Assembly: GCA_030035585.1 (NCBI GenBank)
Contig: CM057469.1
Span: 16,300,501-16,364,500, forward strand
Direction: 5' to 3'
DNA: 64,000 bases
Source of the DNA: Dugong dugon
Taxonomy: Eukaryota > Chordata > Mammalia > Sirenia > Dugongidae
The notes under the pieces are model-generated. The model saw nothing but the letters and a program-made list of their open reading frames with translations, had not been told where the DNA came from and searched no databases. A program made the position numbers and the translations under genes. This document shows, one piece after another, positions 21,840-32,920 of this stretch (within the stretch, counting starts at the first letter, position 1; every line of letters begins with the position of its first letter).

Positions 21840-22324
21840 CAGCAGTTCTCAAAGTGTGGCCCTGGGGGCCTGTGAGGTCCAAACTATTTCCATAATAATA
21901 CTAAGATGTTTGTTGCCTTTTTCACTCTCTCACGAGTGCATAGTGGAGTCTTCCAGAAACTGCATGAATGTGATGCTGCAACAGATTGAATATGGAAGCA
22001 GATGGGAGAATCCGGCTGTTTTCTCTCCAGCCAGACATTAAAGAGAACTGCAAACATGTAAAACTGCCACTCTTTTCATTAACACTTTTTGTCTTGAAAA
22101 ATATAGCAGTTTTCATAAAAACATGTTATTTGTGTTGACATGAAAAATCTTTTTTTTAATTCTTAAAGGGATTGATACATAAATATTTTTTAAATTTCTC
22201 AGTTGTAATTTCTGATAGGAGAGAATTAACCCATATACCAAAAGGTCTTTGGGGCCTTTGGGGTCCTTGATAATTTTTGAGTGTGAAGGAGTGCTGAGAT
22301 CAGACAGTATGAGGACCACTGCTG
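21840..22324 (+). mobile_element. hAT-Charlie-type non-autonomous DNA transposon
   Basis: The element starts CAGCAGTTCTCAAAGTGTGG and ends with the inverted counterpart AGTATGAGGACCACTGCTG, typical of hAT-Charlie termini. The interior (TCTCACGAGTGCATAGTGGA, GCAACAGATTGAATATGGAA, CAGACATTAAAGAGAACTGC) matches a familiar mammalian family. There is no transposase frame. Confidence 0.75.
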
Positions 22325-22434
22325 CACAGGGCGGTCCCTGCTTTCCTCTGGTGGCTTTGCATTGCTCCTCTTGCCCTTTGACTACCTCCAGCACCCCCTC
22401 TTAGTATCTCTAAGCGCTCCATTTGTCTTGAAAA

Positions 22435-22618
22435 ACCAGTTGCCGAGACTCTGACCCCATGTGTGTCAGAGTAGAACTGTGTTCCATAGGGTTTTCAGTG
22501 GCTGATTTTTCAGAATTAGATCACCAGGCCTTTCCTCTGAGGCACCTCTGGGTGGACTCAACCCTCCAACCTTTCAGTTAGCTGAGTGCGTTAACCCTTT
22601 GCATCACCTAGGGAATTT
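22435..22618 (-). repeat. AfroSINE, GCGCCTC-body type
   Basis: Antisense copy: GTGTGTCAGAGTAGAACTGT, GTTTTCAGTGGCTGATTTTT, TCACCAGGCCTTTCCTCTGA, TTTGCATCACCTAGGGAA. Confidence 0.9.
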
Positions 22619-22975
22619 GTCTTGAATTTCCGTTCTGTTAGTTCCGCACCAGGACGGCCATAGGAGGGCAGCAGATTCCATCGTGAGCTCCTGTGGAGCC
22701 CTCAGGCCTGGTTTTTCCTCCTCCAGCCGGCAGTAATGAGTTCCTGCTGGGTTTCTGGCACCTGCCTGAAACTGGAGAAACAAAGATGACAAACCAATGT
22801 CCTTGCTTTGTTGGAGGCTCAGAAGCGCACGTTCTCCCTCCCAGTGAGCTGAGGTCCCAGGAGAGGACGGGGTTTTTGATCCAGTTACAGGCCCAGGCCA
22901 GAGCCAGACCACAAAACAGGTGCTGAAGTGGTTGGTGAATGACAATAGCCTTGATGTCATACAGAGCTAAGAATA

Positions 22976-23539
22976 AAACCAGTTACGGCAACAGCACCTG
23001 TCAGAGTAGAGCTGGGCTCCATAGGCTTTTCTTTCTTCTTCTTTTTTTTTTTTTCTTGTACTTTAGATGAAAGTTTACAGCTCAAGTTAATGTCTCATAC
23101 CAAAATTTATACACATAGTGTTTTGTGACATTAGCTGCAATCCCCACAATGTGACAGCATACTCCCCTTTTCCACCCCTGGTTCCCTGTGCCCATTCGAC
23201 CAGTTCTTATCCCTTTCTGCTTTCTCATCCTGCTTTTGGAGCTGCCTGTTTGGTCTCTTATATCTGAATGAACTAAGAAGCACATTCGTCACATATATTA
23301 TTTTTGTTTTATAGTCCTGTCTAAGCTTTGTCTGAGGAGTGGGCTTCGGGAACGGTTTCAGTTCTGCATTAACAAGTTTATCCAGGGGCCATAGTTCTGG
23401 GGGTTCCATAGGGTTTTCAGTGACTGATTTTTCGGAAGTAGCTTGCTAAGCCTTTCTTCCAAGATGCCTCTGGGTAGACTCTAACCTCCACCCTTTCAGT
23501 TAGCAGCTGAGCAGGTTAACTGCACCACCCAGGGAGTCC
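22976..23539 (-). repeat. AfroSINE split by an L1 3' end
   Basis: Antisense SINE at 22976-23031 and 23419-23539 (AGTGACTGATTTTTCGGAAG, CTCTAACCTCCACCCTTTCA, GCACCACCCAGGGAGTCC). The block TCCATAGGCTTTTC (23018-23031) / TCCATAGGGTTTTC (23405-23418) flanks the L1, with one mismatch. Confidence 0.88.
23032..23404 (-). mobile_element. Very short 5'-truncated LINE-1 (3' UTR only) in an AfroSINE
   Basis: Poly(T)-rich start (23032-23054), then the L1 3' UTR found in the other L1 copies: TTGTACTTTAGATGAAAGTT, CACAATGTGACAGCATACTC, TCCAGGGGCCATAGTTCTGG. It is about 373 bp, with a 14-bp target duplication (13 of 14 identical). Confidence 0.9.
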
Positions 23540-24138
23540 ACGAGCTGAGAATAGAAGCCTGTTTTCCAGATTCTCAGCTTAAACCTGAATGTGCTTGTCC
23601 TTGTTGCCATTGCTTGTGGGGAAGGGGGACCCTGTGCTCCTTACTGTCAGGTAGCACATGGTTAAACGCTGCAGTGACATGCTGAGGGAGAGAGGAAGCA
23701 TAGGAATTCTACCTCATCTTTTCATCCAGTCTTGGATAAAGAAGGAGGTAAAGGGCATATGCAAGGCTTTACCCAAAACTAGGACCTACCTCATTTTCAT
23801 AAGCACAAATCATGGACATCTCTAGCAAAGGAAAATGAAGCACTGTGGTCATTTAACACAAAGCTAATCCTCTCACTTCCTGCTAGCCGGTAGCGCCAAT
23901 TACCTTTCCAACAACCTTAAAGCAACTCTGGCGTGAATGAGCTCGCTTGAAGGTTGGTCAGTAGAAAGGGCATGAGATCTAAAGTCCCAAATGAGGATTC
24001 AAGTCCCAAATCTCCTGGCTCCTGGTCCTGTGCTCTTTCTCCCTTACTGCTGTGCCAACCCCAAGTTGGTTTTTCCCCCAGATATTTATCATCATCTTTA
24101 GTCAACCCAATGATACTCAAAAAATCAGCAGTCTCTGC
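23540..24138. other. Intergenic, nothing recognised
   Basis: No recognisable repeat or gene signal. Confidence 0.4.
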
Positions 24139-24372
24139 TAAAGTATGGCATAGTGGTGAAGAGCGGCTTGAAGGGCAGACACGGTTACAGTCCTGGCTCC
24201 ACCACCTGCTTGCTGTGTAACCTTGGTTAAGTTGTTAAACTTCTCTGAGACTTAGTATTATCAGCTGTAAAGAGGAGATAATAATAATGTCATAGGGTAA
24301 GGATGTAAGGATTGCATGACATTAGATATCTAAGTGTCTGGCTCATAGAAAGTGTTCCATGAACAGTAGCTA
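24139..24372 (+). repeat. MIR SINE
   Basis: Nearly complete sense MIR: AAGTATGGCATAGTGGTGAA, TCCTGGCTCCACCACCTGCT, GTGTAACCTTGGTTAAGTTG, GTCTGGCTCATAGAAAGTGT. Confidence 0.9.
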
Positions 24373-24784
24373 TAAATATCACTGCATTGGAAATTCACAA
24401 CTTTTTCAGGTATCAAAATCTCAGAAATTATTTAATCCAGTGTTTTGCAAAGTGTGTTCAAAACACTCTTCCCTAAAGACATTCCACGGGAAGGTTCTGT
24501 GGCCAAGTATGATGGGAGATTTGAAATTCACAGTAGTATATTAAAGGCTCAGAGATGTCAGTGTAAAGAACCCTGTTGAACTTCGTTCAATGACCACAGA
24601 ACCTTTTTCACACCTCACTTTTAACTTCATGGTTGCTAGTATCAGCAGAACATATCCTCACCATCTATCTACCCAGAGCAGAAGTAGAGCCTCTGATATC
24701 TCCTATAAGTGATTTTCCAGATTCTGCTTAATGCATCCAGCTACGGGAGCTCATAAACCATGAACAATCCTAACAGCTCACAGA

Positions 24785-25035
24785 CAACATTTGTGGAGGG
24801 TTTGCCATGTGCCAGGGACTATGGTAAGTATTTGGTGGGTATTATCTCATTTACTTCTTATAATAACACCAAGAAGTAGAGAGTATTATCTCTTTTTACA
24901 GGTGAAGAAACTGGGGCTTGGAAGAGCTAAGTCACTTGTCGAAGGTCACAAGGCTAGAAAGTGCCAGAATGCAAACTCAGGCTGGTCTGACTCTGGAATC
25001 CGGCCTTCACCACCACCCTGTACTGCTTCCTGCAG
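24785..25035 (-). repeat. MIR SINE
   Basis: Antisense MIR: GCCATGTGCCAGGGACTATG, TACAGGTGAAGAAACTGGGG, CACAAGGCTAGAAAGTGCCA. Confidence 0.85.
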
Positions 25036-25109
25036 CCCACACCATCACCTGTAACTCTTGGGAAGTACTTTCTTGTATTCAGCTGAAATAGAATCCCTGT
25101 TTTCATAGT

Positions 25110-25495
25110 TTCTTTGTGCAGATAATGCCACAAGTGGGTGACTTCAAAGAACAGAAATTTATTTTCTAGCAGTTCTGGAGGCTAAAAGTCTGAACTCAGA
25201 GCCTCAGCTGTGTCGATTCCTTCCTTGTCAGTGGTCCTGGACGTTCCCTTGTTCCTTGGCTTGTAGATGATCCTCACACAGCACCTCTCTTCCCCAGGGT
25301 GCGCTTGCTTCTCTGTGTCTATACTGTGCTTTATACAACTCGGAAGTGATTAGGTTTACTGTGGTAGGACCTCAACCAATTAATTACATTACATTAGAGC
25401 ATTATGGAAGACGGTTACATTACATTATGTTAGATTACATCCACGTGTATTGGGGTTAGATTTTCAACACACATTTTGGGGCGGGAACACAATTC
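25110..25495 (-). repeat. MaLR/MLT1-like LTR
   Basis: Antisense order typical of an old MaLR LTR: AACAGAAATTTATTTTCTAG, CAGTTCTGGAGGCTAAAAGT, TTCCTTGGCTTGTAGATGAT, GGTAGGACCTCAACCAATTA and a TTGGGGTTAGA end. It is a diverged solo LTR; no internal retroviral genes are visible. Confidence 0.55.
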
Positions 25496-26485
25496 AATCA
25501 TGCTCCTTTGTCCTGGTTGCACACACCTTCGTTTCAGTTCCAACTATCCTCCATTTGTCATTGTTTCTGGAACATTATCCACTCGGCTTCTTTTTCTCCT
25601 GACTTGTCCAAATACTTCAGTATCCCTTTTGCACTGAAATACTCAGAATGGAACACAGTTCTGTCTACTCCACTGTAGTATGATAGTTTCGTATTTATGA
25701 AATCACACATTATCAAAAAACATGACATAAAAACTATTTATTTCACAAGGGAAAAAAAGAGAGGGTTAGTCGCTAGAAAGTCTTAGATGCACAATAACAA
25801 AATTCTTTTCCTACAGGAATTTGGATAACAAAGCTGTAGCAGTATAGCTGTAAAACCTAAACGTCACTTGATAACCTCCGGCTTTTGCTCCAGGGGGATG
25901 ACGTCTCTCTCTCTCTCAACAGCGTCACCGTTGTTCACGCTGTTTCTCACCCAGCTCATCGCCTTTATTACTTTATGACTCATTATTTAGTAAACAAAGC
26001 ACAAAAGCACTAAAACAGAGTAGCTGGGTTGTTTACACACACACACACACCCCTATACTGTGTACCAGTTTTTAGTTGTGACCTGCTTATAACCAATAAC
26101 AGTCCTAGTGAGGCAAATTGTGTTTTCTACTTCATCAATTTCATTATAGCCAATCCTAGTTCTGCAAACACCACTCCAGGGAAAACACTTGAATTCTCAA
26201 TGTGGTTTGGCCAATGTAACTTGAAACTACCACTTCTACCTTGTTCAGAATCTATACTTTATTAATTATGCATGTTGAGCTTATCTTCAACGAAAGTTAA
26301 TTTCTCCTCACAGTTCTGCTATATATCTGCAGCTGTATTTTGGAGCCCACATGAAGGATAGTATGCTTATCAAGTTCAAGTTCATCTGGTTAGCCCTGGC
26401 TCATTATTCAGCCAGTGGTGATCACCTGGAAGGCTGGCTCTCCTTCAGCCTGATGTCTTCTGCAAAAATTGTATGCTTGCCCAGT
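25496..26485. other. Intergenic, mostly unrecognised
   Basis: It contains an (AC)n run at 26035-26051. A short stretch near 25965-26000 pairs TTATGACTCATTATT (AP-1-like TGACTCA) with GTAAACAAAG (forkhead-like). No repeat family recognised. Confidence 0.4.
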
Positions 26486-26690
26486 AGGTCAGCACTTTCC
26501 AATAGAACTTCCTATGATAATGAAAATATTCTGTATCTATGCTGTACTATATGGTGGTCACTAGTCATATGTGGCTATTGAGCAAATGAAACGATGCTAG
26601 TGCAACTGAGGAACTGAATTTAAATTTTATTTAATTTAAATTTAAATAATCACCTATAGCTAGTGGAACGGTGCAGCTATAGATGCTTAC
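26486..26690 (+). mobile_element. hAT-Charlie-type MITE
   Basis: Landmarks are GCACTTTCCAATAGAACTTC, GTCACTAGTCATATGTGGCT, ATTGAGCAAATGAAACGATG, an AATTTAAATTT palindromic tract and CACCTATAGCTAGTGGAACG. This is a common mammalian non-autonomous hAT family. Confidence 0.7.
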
Positions 26691-26802
26691 TTTAAACATG
26701 GGTAAAAATATGAGCAGAATAGGGGCGTGCTGCTGCCATTGGAGACGGAACTCTGGATTGGGAATGACCATTCAGTGATTATCAACCCCTTATATTTGTA
26801 AT

Positions 26803-27018
26803 GGACTCCCTGGGAGGTGCAAATGGTTAATGTGCTGGGCTGATAAACAAAAGGTTGGATGTTTGAGGCCACCCAGGGGTGTCTCAGAAGAAAGTCCTGG
26901 TGATCTACGTCTGAAAAATCAGCTTTTCAAAACCCTACGGAGCTTAGTTCTACTTGGACACACATAGGGTTGTCATAAGTCAGAGTTGACTTGACAGCAA
27001 CTGGTTAGTTGGTTGGTT
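26803..27018 (+). repeat. AfroSINE, GCGCCTC-body type
   Basis: Sense copy: GGACTCCCTGGGAGGTGCAA, GAAAGTCCTGGTGATCTACG, GGACACACATAGGGTTGTCA, GTCAGAGTTGACTTGACAGC and a GGTT-repeat tail. Confidence 0.9.
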
Positions 27019-27204
27019 ATATTTATAATTTGGTGCATATGAGTATTTTTGAAGGACATTTTCAAATGCCTTGGGAAATCAAGATGTTCTCTATATATGG
27101 AATTGCCTTGCTCCATCAGGCAAGTACTTTTTTTTTCCCAGAAAATAAATCCCCTCCCCCAGTTTGTAGAAGAATATTAAGTTGCCCACTGTGGCAAAAT
27201 GCAG

Positions 27205-27640
27205 GAAAATACATAGAGGAAATTAACAATGACCAATAATTCTGTTGTCAACATTTCAGTATATTTTCTTCATCTTTTTTCTGTGCTGATAGATATTTTT
27301 CACATCACCAAAAACATACATGATATTTGCATCCTGCTTTTTCTTAATTGACATCATTTCACAAGTATTTTCTCACATTATTAAATACTCTTCAAAAACA
27401 ATTTTAAAACTGCAGAACAGTTTATTACATCCATGATTAAACCATTCTCCTATTTTTGTACTTTCAGGTTGCATCTACTTTTTTCTATCATAGTCAAAGC
27501 TGTAACGAACATCTATTTGTACAAATAACTTTGTCCATAGCTTGCATTTCTCCCTTGGATAAACTTCCCGAAGGGATATTATTAAGATTCAGTTTTAACA
27601 GGGAGAAAAAGCTGTTGGCAGTCACAATTGCCTGGTAAGT
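27205..27640 (-). repeat. Old L1-like fragment
   Basis: The A/T-rich antisense L1 texture is recognisable only loosely (CTTTTTCTTAATTGACATCA, GTAACGAACATCTATTTGTA). Low certainty. Confidence 0.4.
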
Positions 27641-27750
27641 AAGGAAGGTAGATTTTGCTGAATGGAAGGTCCTATCAGCGCCTTGATGAGTTTGGGTGGC
27701 TGAGTTTGGCTGAAGGGATGTGGAAAAATAAATGACTTTACAGAATAATA

Positions 27751-27949
27751 GGGCACCCTGGTGGCGCAGTGGTTAAGCACTCAGCTGCTAACCAAAAGGT
27801 CGGCTGTTCGAACCCACCAGCCACTCCTCCGGAGAAAGATGTGGCAGTCTGCTTTCGTAAAGATTACAGCCTTGGAAACCCTACGAGACAGTTCTACTCT
27901 GTCCTATAGGGTCCCTATGATTTGGAACTGACCTGACGGCAATAGCTTT
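27751..27949 (+). repeat. AfroSINE, long form
   Basis: Sense copy: CACCCTGGTGGCGCAGTGGT, GAGAAAGATGTGGCAGTCTG, CCTTGGAAACCCTACGAGAC. Confidence 0.93.
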
Positions 27950-28183
27950 ACAGGTATAGAATAATCATCCAATGATTAATAAATCAATGAAGTGAGAAGA
28001 ATTTGTACTTCTTCAGGCAGACTGAAAGGAAAGTGTTAAGGAAGAAAGAAGGGAGTGTGAGGAGGAAAAAACCATCAAGCTGGATTACTTTATGAGGGAA
28101 TCAGCCTACAAAAATCCCCATGGGTTGGGATAGTTAAAGAACTTTTGGGGACAGGCTAATATTTAATTTGAGGTTGTTGGGTT

Positions 28184-28397
28184 GGAGCCCAGGTAGCACA
28201 GTGGTTAAGTGCTCAGCTGCTAACCAAAAGGTCAGTGGTTTGAACCCACCAGTTGCTCCGTGGGAGAAAGATATGGCTATCTGCTTCATAAAGATTACAG
28301 CCTTGAAACCCTACAGGGCATTTCTACTCTGTCCTGTAGGGTCACTGTGAGTCGGAACCAATTTGACGGCAATGGGTTTGTTTTTTTGGTTTGTTGT
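28184..28397 (+). repeat. AfroSINE, long form
   Basis: Sense copy: GGAGCCCAGGTAGCACAGTG, GAGAAAGATATGGCTATCTG, GAGTCGGAACCAATTTGACG. Confidence 0.93.
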
Positions 28398-28682
28398 GTA
28401 GATACTCTCCATTCCCCTACAGGGGTTGGCACCACACTGCACAGGGCAGCACCCAGATGGGAGCTGGTCTACAAACTGACTGACTTCAGCAGATGCAGGG
28501 CCTCAGGACCAGAGGGACCACAACAATGGGACCCTTCTCTCACCTCCCACCTTGTCCTCCACGGAATTACCCAAACTCTTTAGGAGGGCTTTAGACTTCC
28601 ACAGTGTATAGAATGGAAGTTTGAACCAATCTTATCTTAGGGATGCTCCAGCTGACATCTGAGTTACTACATAATAAGCATG

Positions 28683-28890
28683 TTGCTGTTGTTGTTAGTT
28701 GCAGTCTAGTCCATTCCAACTCCTGGCAACCCCATGTGTGCAGAGTAGAACTGCTCCATAAGGTTTTCAAGGCTGTGACCTTTCGGCAGATCACTAGGCC
28801 TACCTCCTGAGGCACCTCCGGGTAGGTTCAAACTGCCAACCTTTCAGCTGGCAGTCGATTGCTTAACCGTTTGTGCCACCCAGGGACTCC
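28683..28890 (-). repeat. AfroSINE, intermediate type with (GTT)n tail
   Basis: Antisense copy starting TTGCTGTTGTTGTTAGTTGC, then CATGTGTGCAGAGTAGAACT, CAAGGCTGTGACCTTTCGGC, GTTTGTGCCACCCAGGGACT. Confidence 0.88.
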
Positions 28891-28969
28891 ATAATAAGCA
28901 CAGCTATTGGTAAAAAGAAAATAATAATAACATAAAATAAAATTAAGTAAGTAAGTAAGGAGTTCCGAG

Positions 28970-29130
28970 TTTCTGTCTAGGGAAATGAAAATCTTTTGGA
29001 AATGGATAGTAGTGATGGTTACACAACAAGGTGAATGTAATTAATGTCACTAAATTGTACACTTAAATATGATTAAAATGACAAATGTTTTGTTATATAA
29101 ATTTTGCCACAATTTAAAAAAAAAGTAGGT
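28970..29130 (+). repeat. Old L1 (L1M-like) 3' end
   Basis: The sequence carries the typical sense L1M 3' end: AATGGATAGTAGTGATGGTT, AATTGTACACTTAAATATGA, TTTTGCCACAATTT and poly(A). Confidence 0.7.
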
Positions 29131-29539
29131 AAGTCTAGTTAGTATTTGACCCCTTAGAAAGCTGAGGCCCAAAGAGGTTGTGCAAGGTACCTAATTGACC
29201 TTGCTTACCCTTTCGAGATCCAGTTATTTTCTCCTTTGAATTTTTTGTTGATACTGTGTATTTCCCTTAATGAAGGCATGCTGGTTAAAGGACCAATTCA
29301 GAATTTTTGTTGTGAGTTATGGATTTTGATACCCATTATCTGGGATCCCCGTGTCCCAGAGGCCCCTGGGTGACGAAAATCCTGCCGATATGAGTCAATG
29401 ATAAAATCAGTTTTAAAAAAAACTTTTTAAGATTTTATTTCTTGAAAATTTGCAAAACATGAAGTAAAACATGAAGGCACCCAGCAACGACTGCACATAC
29501 ATTTTATTGCAGTCTCCTTCTTCTTAGCCTTTTTATTTT
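29131..29539. other. Intergenic, nothing recognised
   Basis: No repeat family or gene signal that I recognise. It leads into the low-order repeats at 29540. Confidence 0.4.
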
Positions 29540-29990
29540 TCATGAAACTTAAAAACATGGTACAATGCATTCTTCCTTACTGCAAAAGCAGTACTTACAG
29601 CCCAAATAAATAAACCCAAGGGATTTTATTTTTTTCAGCAAAATAGCCACTACAATGCTTTCTTTGTTACTGCAAATGCAGTACTTAGAGGTGAAATAAA
29701 TAAAACTAAAGGAATTTGAATCTTAGGAAAATTACCAAAAGCACCAAAATAACAAAAGCAGTACTAACAGCTAAGAAGCAGAAACAGCTGCCCTGGAATA
29801 CTACAGAACTGCTCACAGTGGTGCATTCTACCTGCTACACGTGGAAGCTATGATTGGGCCATAAGATTGAATGCAGGGTAAGAATAACTTATAGGAGTTC
29901 CAGTCTCCTGAAAAGCACCACTGCAATGCATTATTCCTTATCAGAAAGGCATTATTTACTGTTCAGAAGCTAGAAAAGAAGGGAACCGGT
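29540..29990. repeat. Diverged local repeats with about 90-bp spacing
   Basis: The block ACAATGCATTCTTCCTTACT-GCAAAAGCAGTACTTACAG occurs at 29562, is repeated at 29652 (90 bp later, including AAATAAATAAA and an AAAGGA-type end), is shortened at about 29740-29775 (CAAAAGCAGTACTAACAG), and recurs in a decayed form at about 29922-29975. I do not recognise the family. Confidence 0.6.
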
Positions 29991-31734
29991 AACACCTGCA
30001 AACAATGAATGACATAAAGGAGAAAATGGACACTATGACTGAATGAAGACTGGCGATAACTTATTCTCATGATAAGTACTCTCTCACAAGAACATAGTAA
30101 CTGGGAAACACAGTGAGGAGGCTTATCTCACAGAATTAAAGGCAAACCTGTCAAAAGTTTAGAAAATTCACACATCCCAGAGGCATCACCTAAGACAATG
30201 CTCAGTCTACATAAAAATGAGGCTCCCACTCAGGATTTTTGAGTTTCACACATTTCAAAAGGCTCCCACCTTGAGGCTAAATGCATTAAAATTGGGCTAC
30301 CCCCTTTCCAAAGAACTCCAGAGGCATAAAAATTGAATGGGATACCATATGTCCCATAGGACTTGAAAGGGTTTAATGGCAGAGCTCTGCCTTGTTCTCA
30401 GGTTCTCTGGCTCCTAGTCCATTGTTGTTCTCAGTCTTTGCCTGGTAATAGAAAGCGATTTTGCTGTGGTATAAGCAGGCAGGGTAGTTCTTCACACCCT
30501 TTCGCCTCAGGCATTGTGTTCTCCTGGTCCTTCATGAGCACGTTCCTTCCGCAGGGGCCTTGGGTTTATCGAAGACTAGTTCTGTCTAGCTGAGCTCAGC
30601 AGTATGGTGAGGAAGAGGTTCCTACCCCCTTGGAAAACAACTTTTCCCTTGCGAAGGGAAGTATGTGAGAAGTAAGTTCCTTAATATGTTTATCAGTGGT
30701 CATAAAGATATTTTATCTGAACATCAAAGGGTTTTCTTTGTTCCCACCAAAGGATTTAGACCTCAAACGAAGAAGAATGCACTAAATGTAGGAAGACATT
30801 GGAGCCATCCAGGCAGCCATGGAGAAAGAGAGTTTGGTTATCTGACCCACTGTTCTCTTCTTCTCCAGATAAGGACGTGTGTTTGTATGTTGACTGGTGA
30901 GGAGAGGAGGTTTCCTGAGTGCAAACTGCCTAAGTGCAAACCCTGAGATAAAAAGTCATAAATAGACCTAGAGCCTGACACAGAGCCAGGCTCAGTGTCC
31001 TTGGGCTGGTAGGGCTTAAAGGCCACGTCCCAGACTGGGGGGCTGGGGCTGAGCAGCTGCTGTGGAAATTTCCATGGGCCATCCACCAGCTCTTGGGAAG
31101 CCCTGGTACTAGCATGGCATGGGGAGAACAGGGTGGAGGGTTACGAAAGAGGCTCAAGATGTGGTCCCAGCTCATAAGGAGCAAGGCTCCTAGAGAAAAA
31201 ACTCAGGGATGTGGGCCAAGTAGGTTGGAAAATCTTAACTTTGTTAAGTTGTAAATAAGGTCAAGGCATGGAACCAGTCAAGAAAATGTCAACATCACCT
31301 TCAATTACTGGAACCTTACTTCACCTTTTAAGGAAAATGTTGAAAATACAAATTTCACATTAATGTAAAAGCTGATTTTATTACTTTAATTACTATTAAA
31401 GGGATCCTATTTAAAAGGTCACAAACAATATATTGATTTTTTAAAAGGGGAAAAAAAAGAGTTTTGCAATTATTACCAGTTGCCAGAGTTTGAGATACTC
31501 TTAAGAATTCAGGTTAAAAGTACAAAATCATTTTTAATGCAGAAATCACAATGGAAAAATATCAAAAGACATCAGTCCTATGTCTTGGTAATCATTACCA
31601 AAAACTTTAGCGTGCAATTTTGTAAAACCAGGATGTCGCAACCACCGTAGAAATTGGAGATGTGTTTTTATTCCCTCTCTCTAAGATTCAGATCGTGTGT
31701 GCATGTGCGCATATGCACGTGTGTGAACCCACAA
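29991..31734. other. Intergenic, nothing recognised
   Basis: Mostly unique-looking sequence. Positions 29.4-30.7 kb could be an unrecognised LTR. A 60-90-codon frame in each direction near 30.4-31.1 kb has no recognisable similarity. Confidence 0.35.
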
Positions 31735-31890
31735 TACTCACCACAATGCTGCATCCCCAATGTATTGGTTACGATGTCCTGAATTTGGACTTCTGGCCTC
31801 CTGGACTATGAGAGAATAAACGTCTGTTCATTAAAGCCACCCATGAGTGGCATGTCTCTTACAGCAACACTAAGAAATTAAGACAGCCTT
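31735..31890 (+). repeat. MaLR/MLT1-like LTR, 3' part
   Basis: Sense order: TTTGGACTTCTGGCCTCCTG, CTATGAGAGAATAAACGTCT, AAAGCCACCCATGAG and CTCTTACAGCAACACTAAG. This is the classic end of an old MLT1-type LTR. Only a fragment; no retroviral coding sequence. Confidence 0.65.
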
Positions 31891-32087
31891 ATGTAGCAAG
31901 TAATACTGGAATTAAGTTTTAAAGGATGAGCAGGAATGAGTATGAAGGGCAGACACTGGAGGCAGGGGAACAGTAAGAAGTCCCAGAGGCAGAAAGCCAA
32001 GGGGAAGTTGGAGAAAGGTGGGCAGCAGGAAAGTTGGAACACAGGTTCTAGTAGTTGCTGCTAAGCCAGGAAATGTTACCTCCCGTT

Positions 32088-32296
32088 AAAAACCAGTTGA
32101 CTCCTAGTCAGCGCCAACTCATGGCAACCCCATGTGTGTCAGAGTAGAAGTGCGCTCCACAGTGTTTTCAGTGGCTGATTTTCCAGAAGTAGATCACTAG
32201 GACCTTTCTTTTGAGGTGCCTCTGGGCGGGCTCAGACCTTCAGTCTTTCGGTTAGCAGTCAAGTTTGTTAACCATTTGCGCCACCCAGACACTCCA
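32088..32296 (-). repeat. AfroSINE, GCGCCTC-body type
   Basis: Antisense copy: GTGTGTCAGAGTAGAAGTGC, GTTTTCAGTGGCTGATTTTC, AGTCTTTCGGTTAGCAGTCA, TTTGCGCCACCCAGACACTC. Confidence 0.92.
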
Positions 32297-32920
32297 ATGT
32301 TACCTCAGCACAAAGAAATCTTGAGGTTCAGATGATACCCAACTAACTGGGATGAATTACCTCAAAGTCAGGGTACAAGATGACAGCATCTTTTAAAATA
32401 TTCCCCCATACATAATACTGGCTTAAGCCCCCATTTGCACGAATAGCAAGAGGTTCAATATCTCTTCCATGAATCTCCTCCCATCCTTAATTGTCTCCAA
32501 ACTCAAGGGTTTACACAGTTCAAAGTGGAGGGTAGAGTCAGACTTTCACACACAGCAGGGGCCACTGGTCTCTACTCAGTCTGGTGGCCAACACAATTCT
32601 CTGGGTCCCTGTGGTTCCTCAGGAAGGACAGTCCCACTCCTGTCACTTTGAGCTTGGCCAAGAATGCTTCTCACCTGTGTCCCAGGGCCATGCTCTCAGA
32701 GCTCTGCTCTTTAAATTCACAGCTGCTCCTCGCCCCCTACGCAGGCTCTAGCTGCCCCAGGGACTCTGTAAGAGGTAGTGGGAGCATCTTCGTGGGTGCA
32801 GAACTCCTGTCCTCGCTCCTTCCCAGGGATCCACAGCACTAAGAGGCAGGGAGCTTTTCCTTTTCAGCTACCTTCGCACCCTCCCAACCAACAACACAGC
32901 TATCTGCCCTCCCTTTTGGG
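32297..32920. other. Intergenic, nothing recognised
   Basis: Unique-looking, GC-moderate sequence. A frame of about 105 codons at 32525-32842 has no recognisable similarity. Confidence 0.35.
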
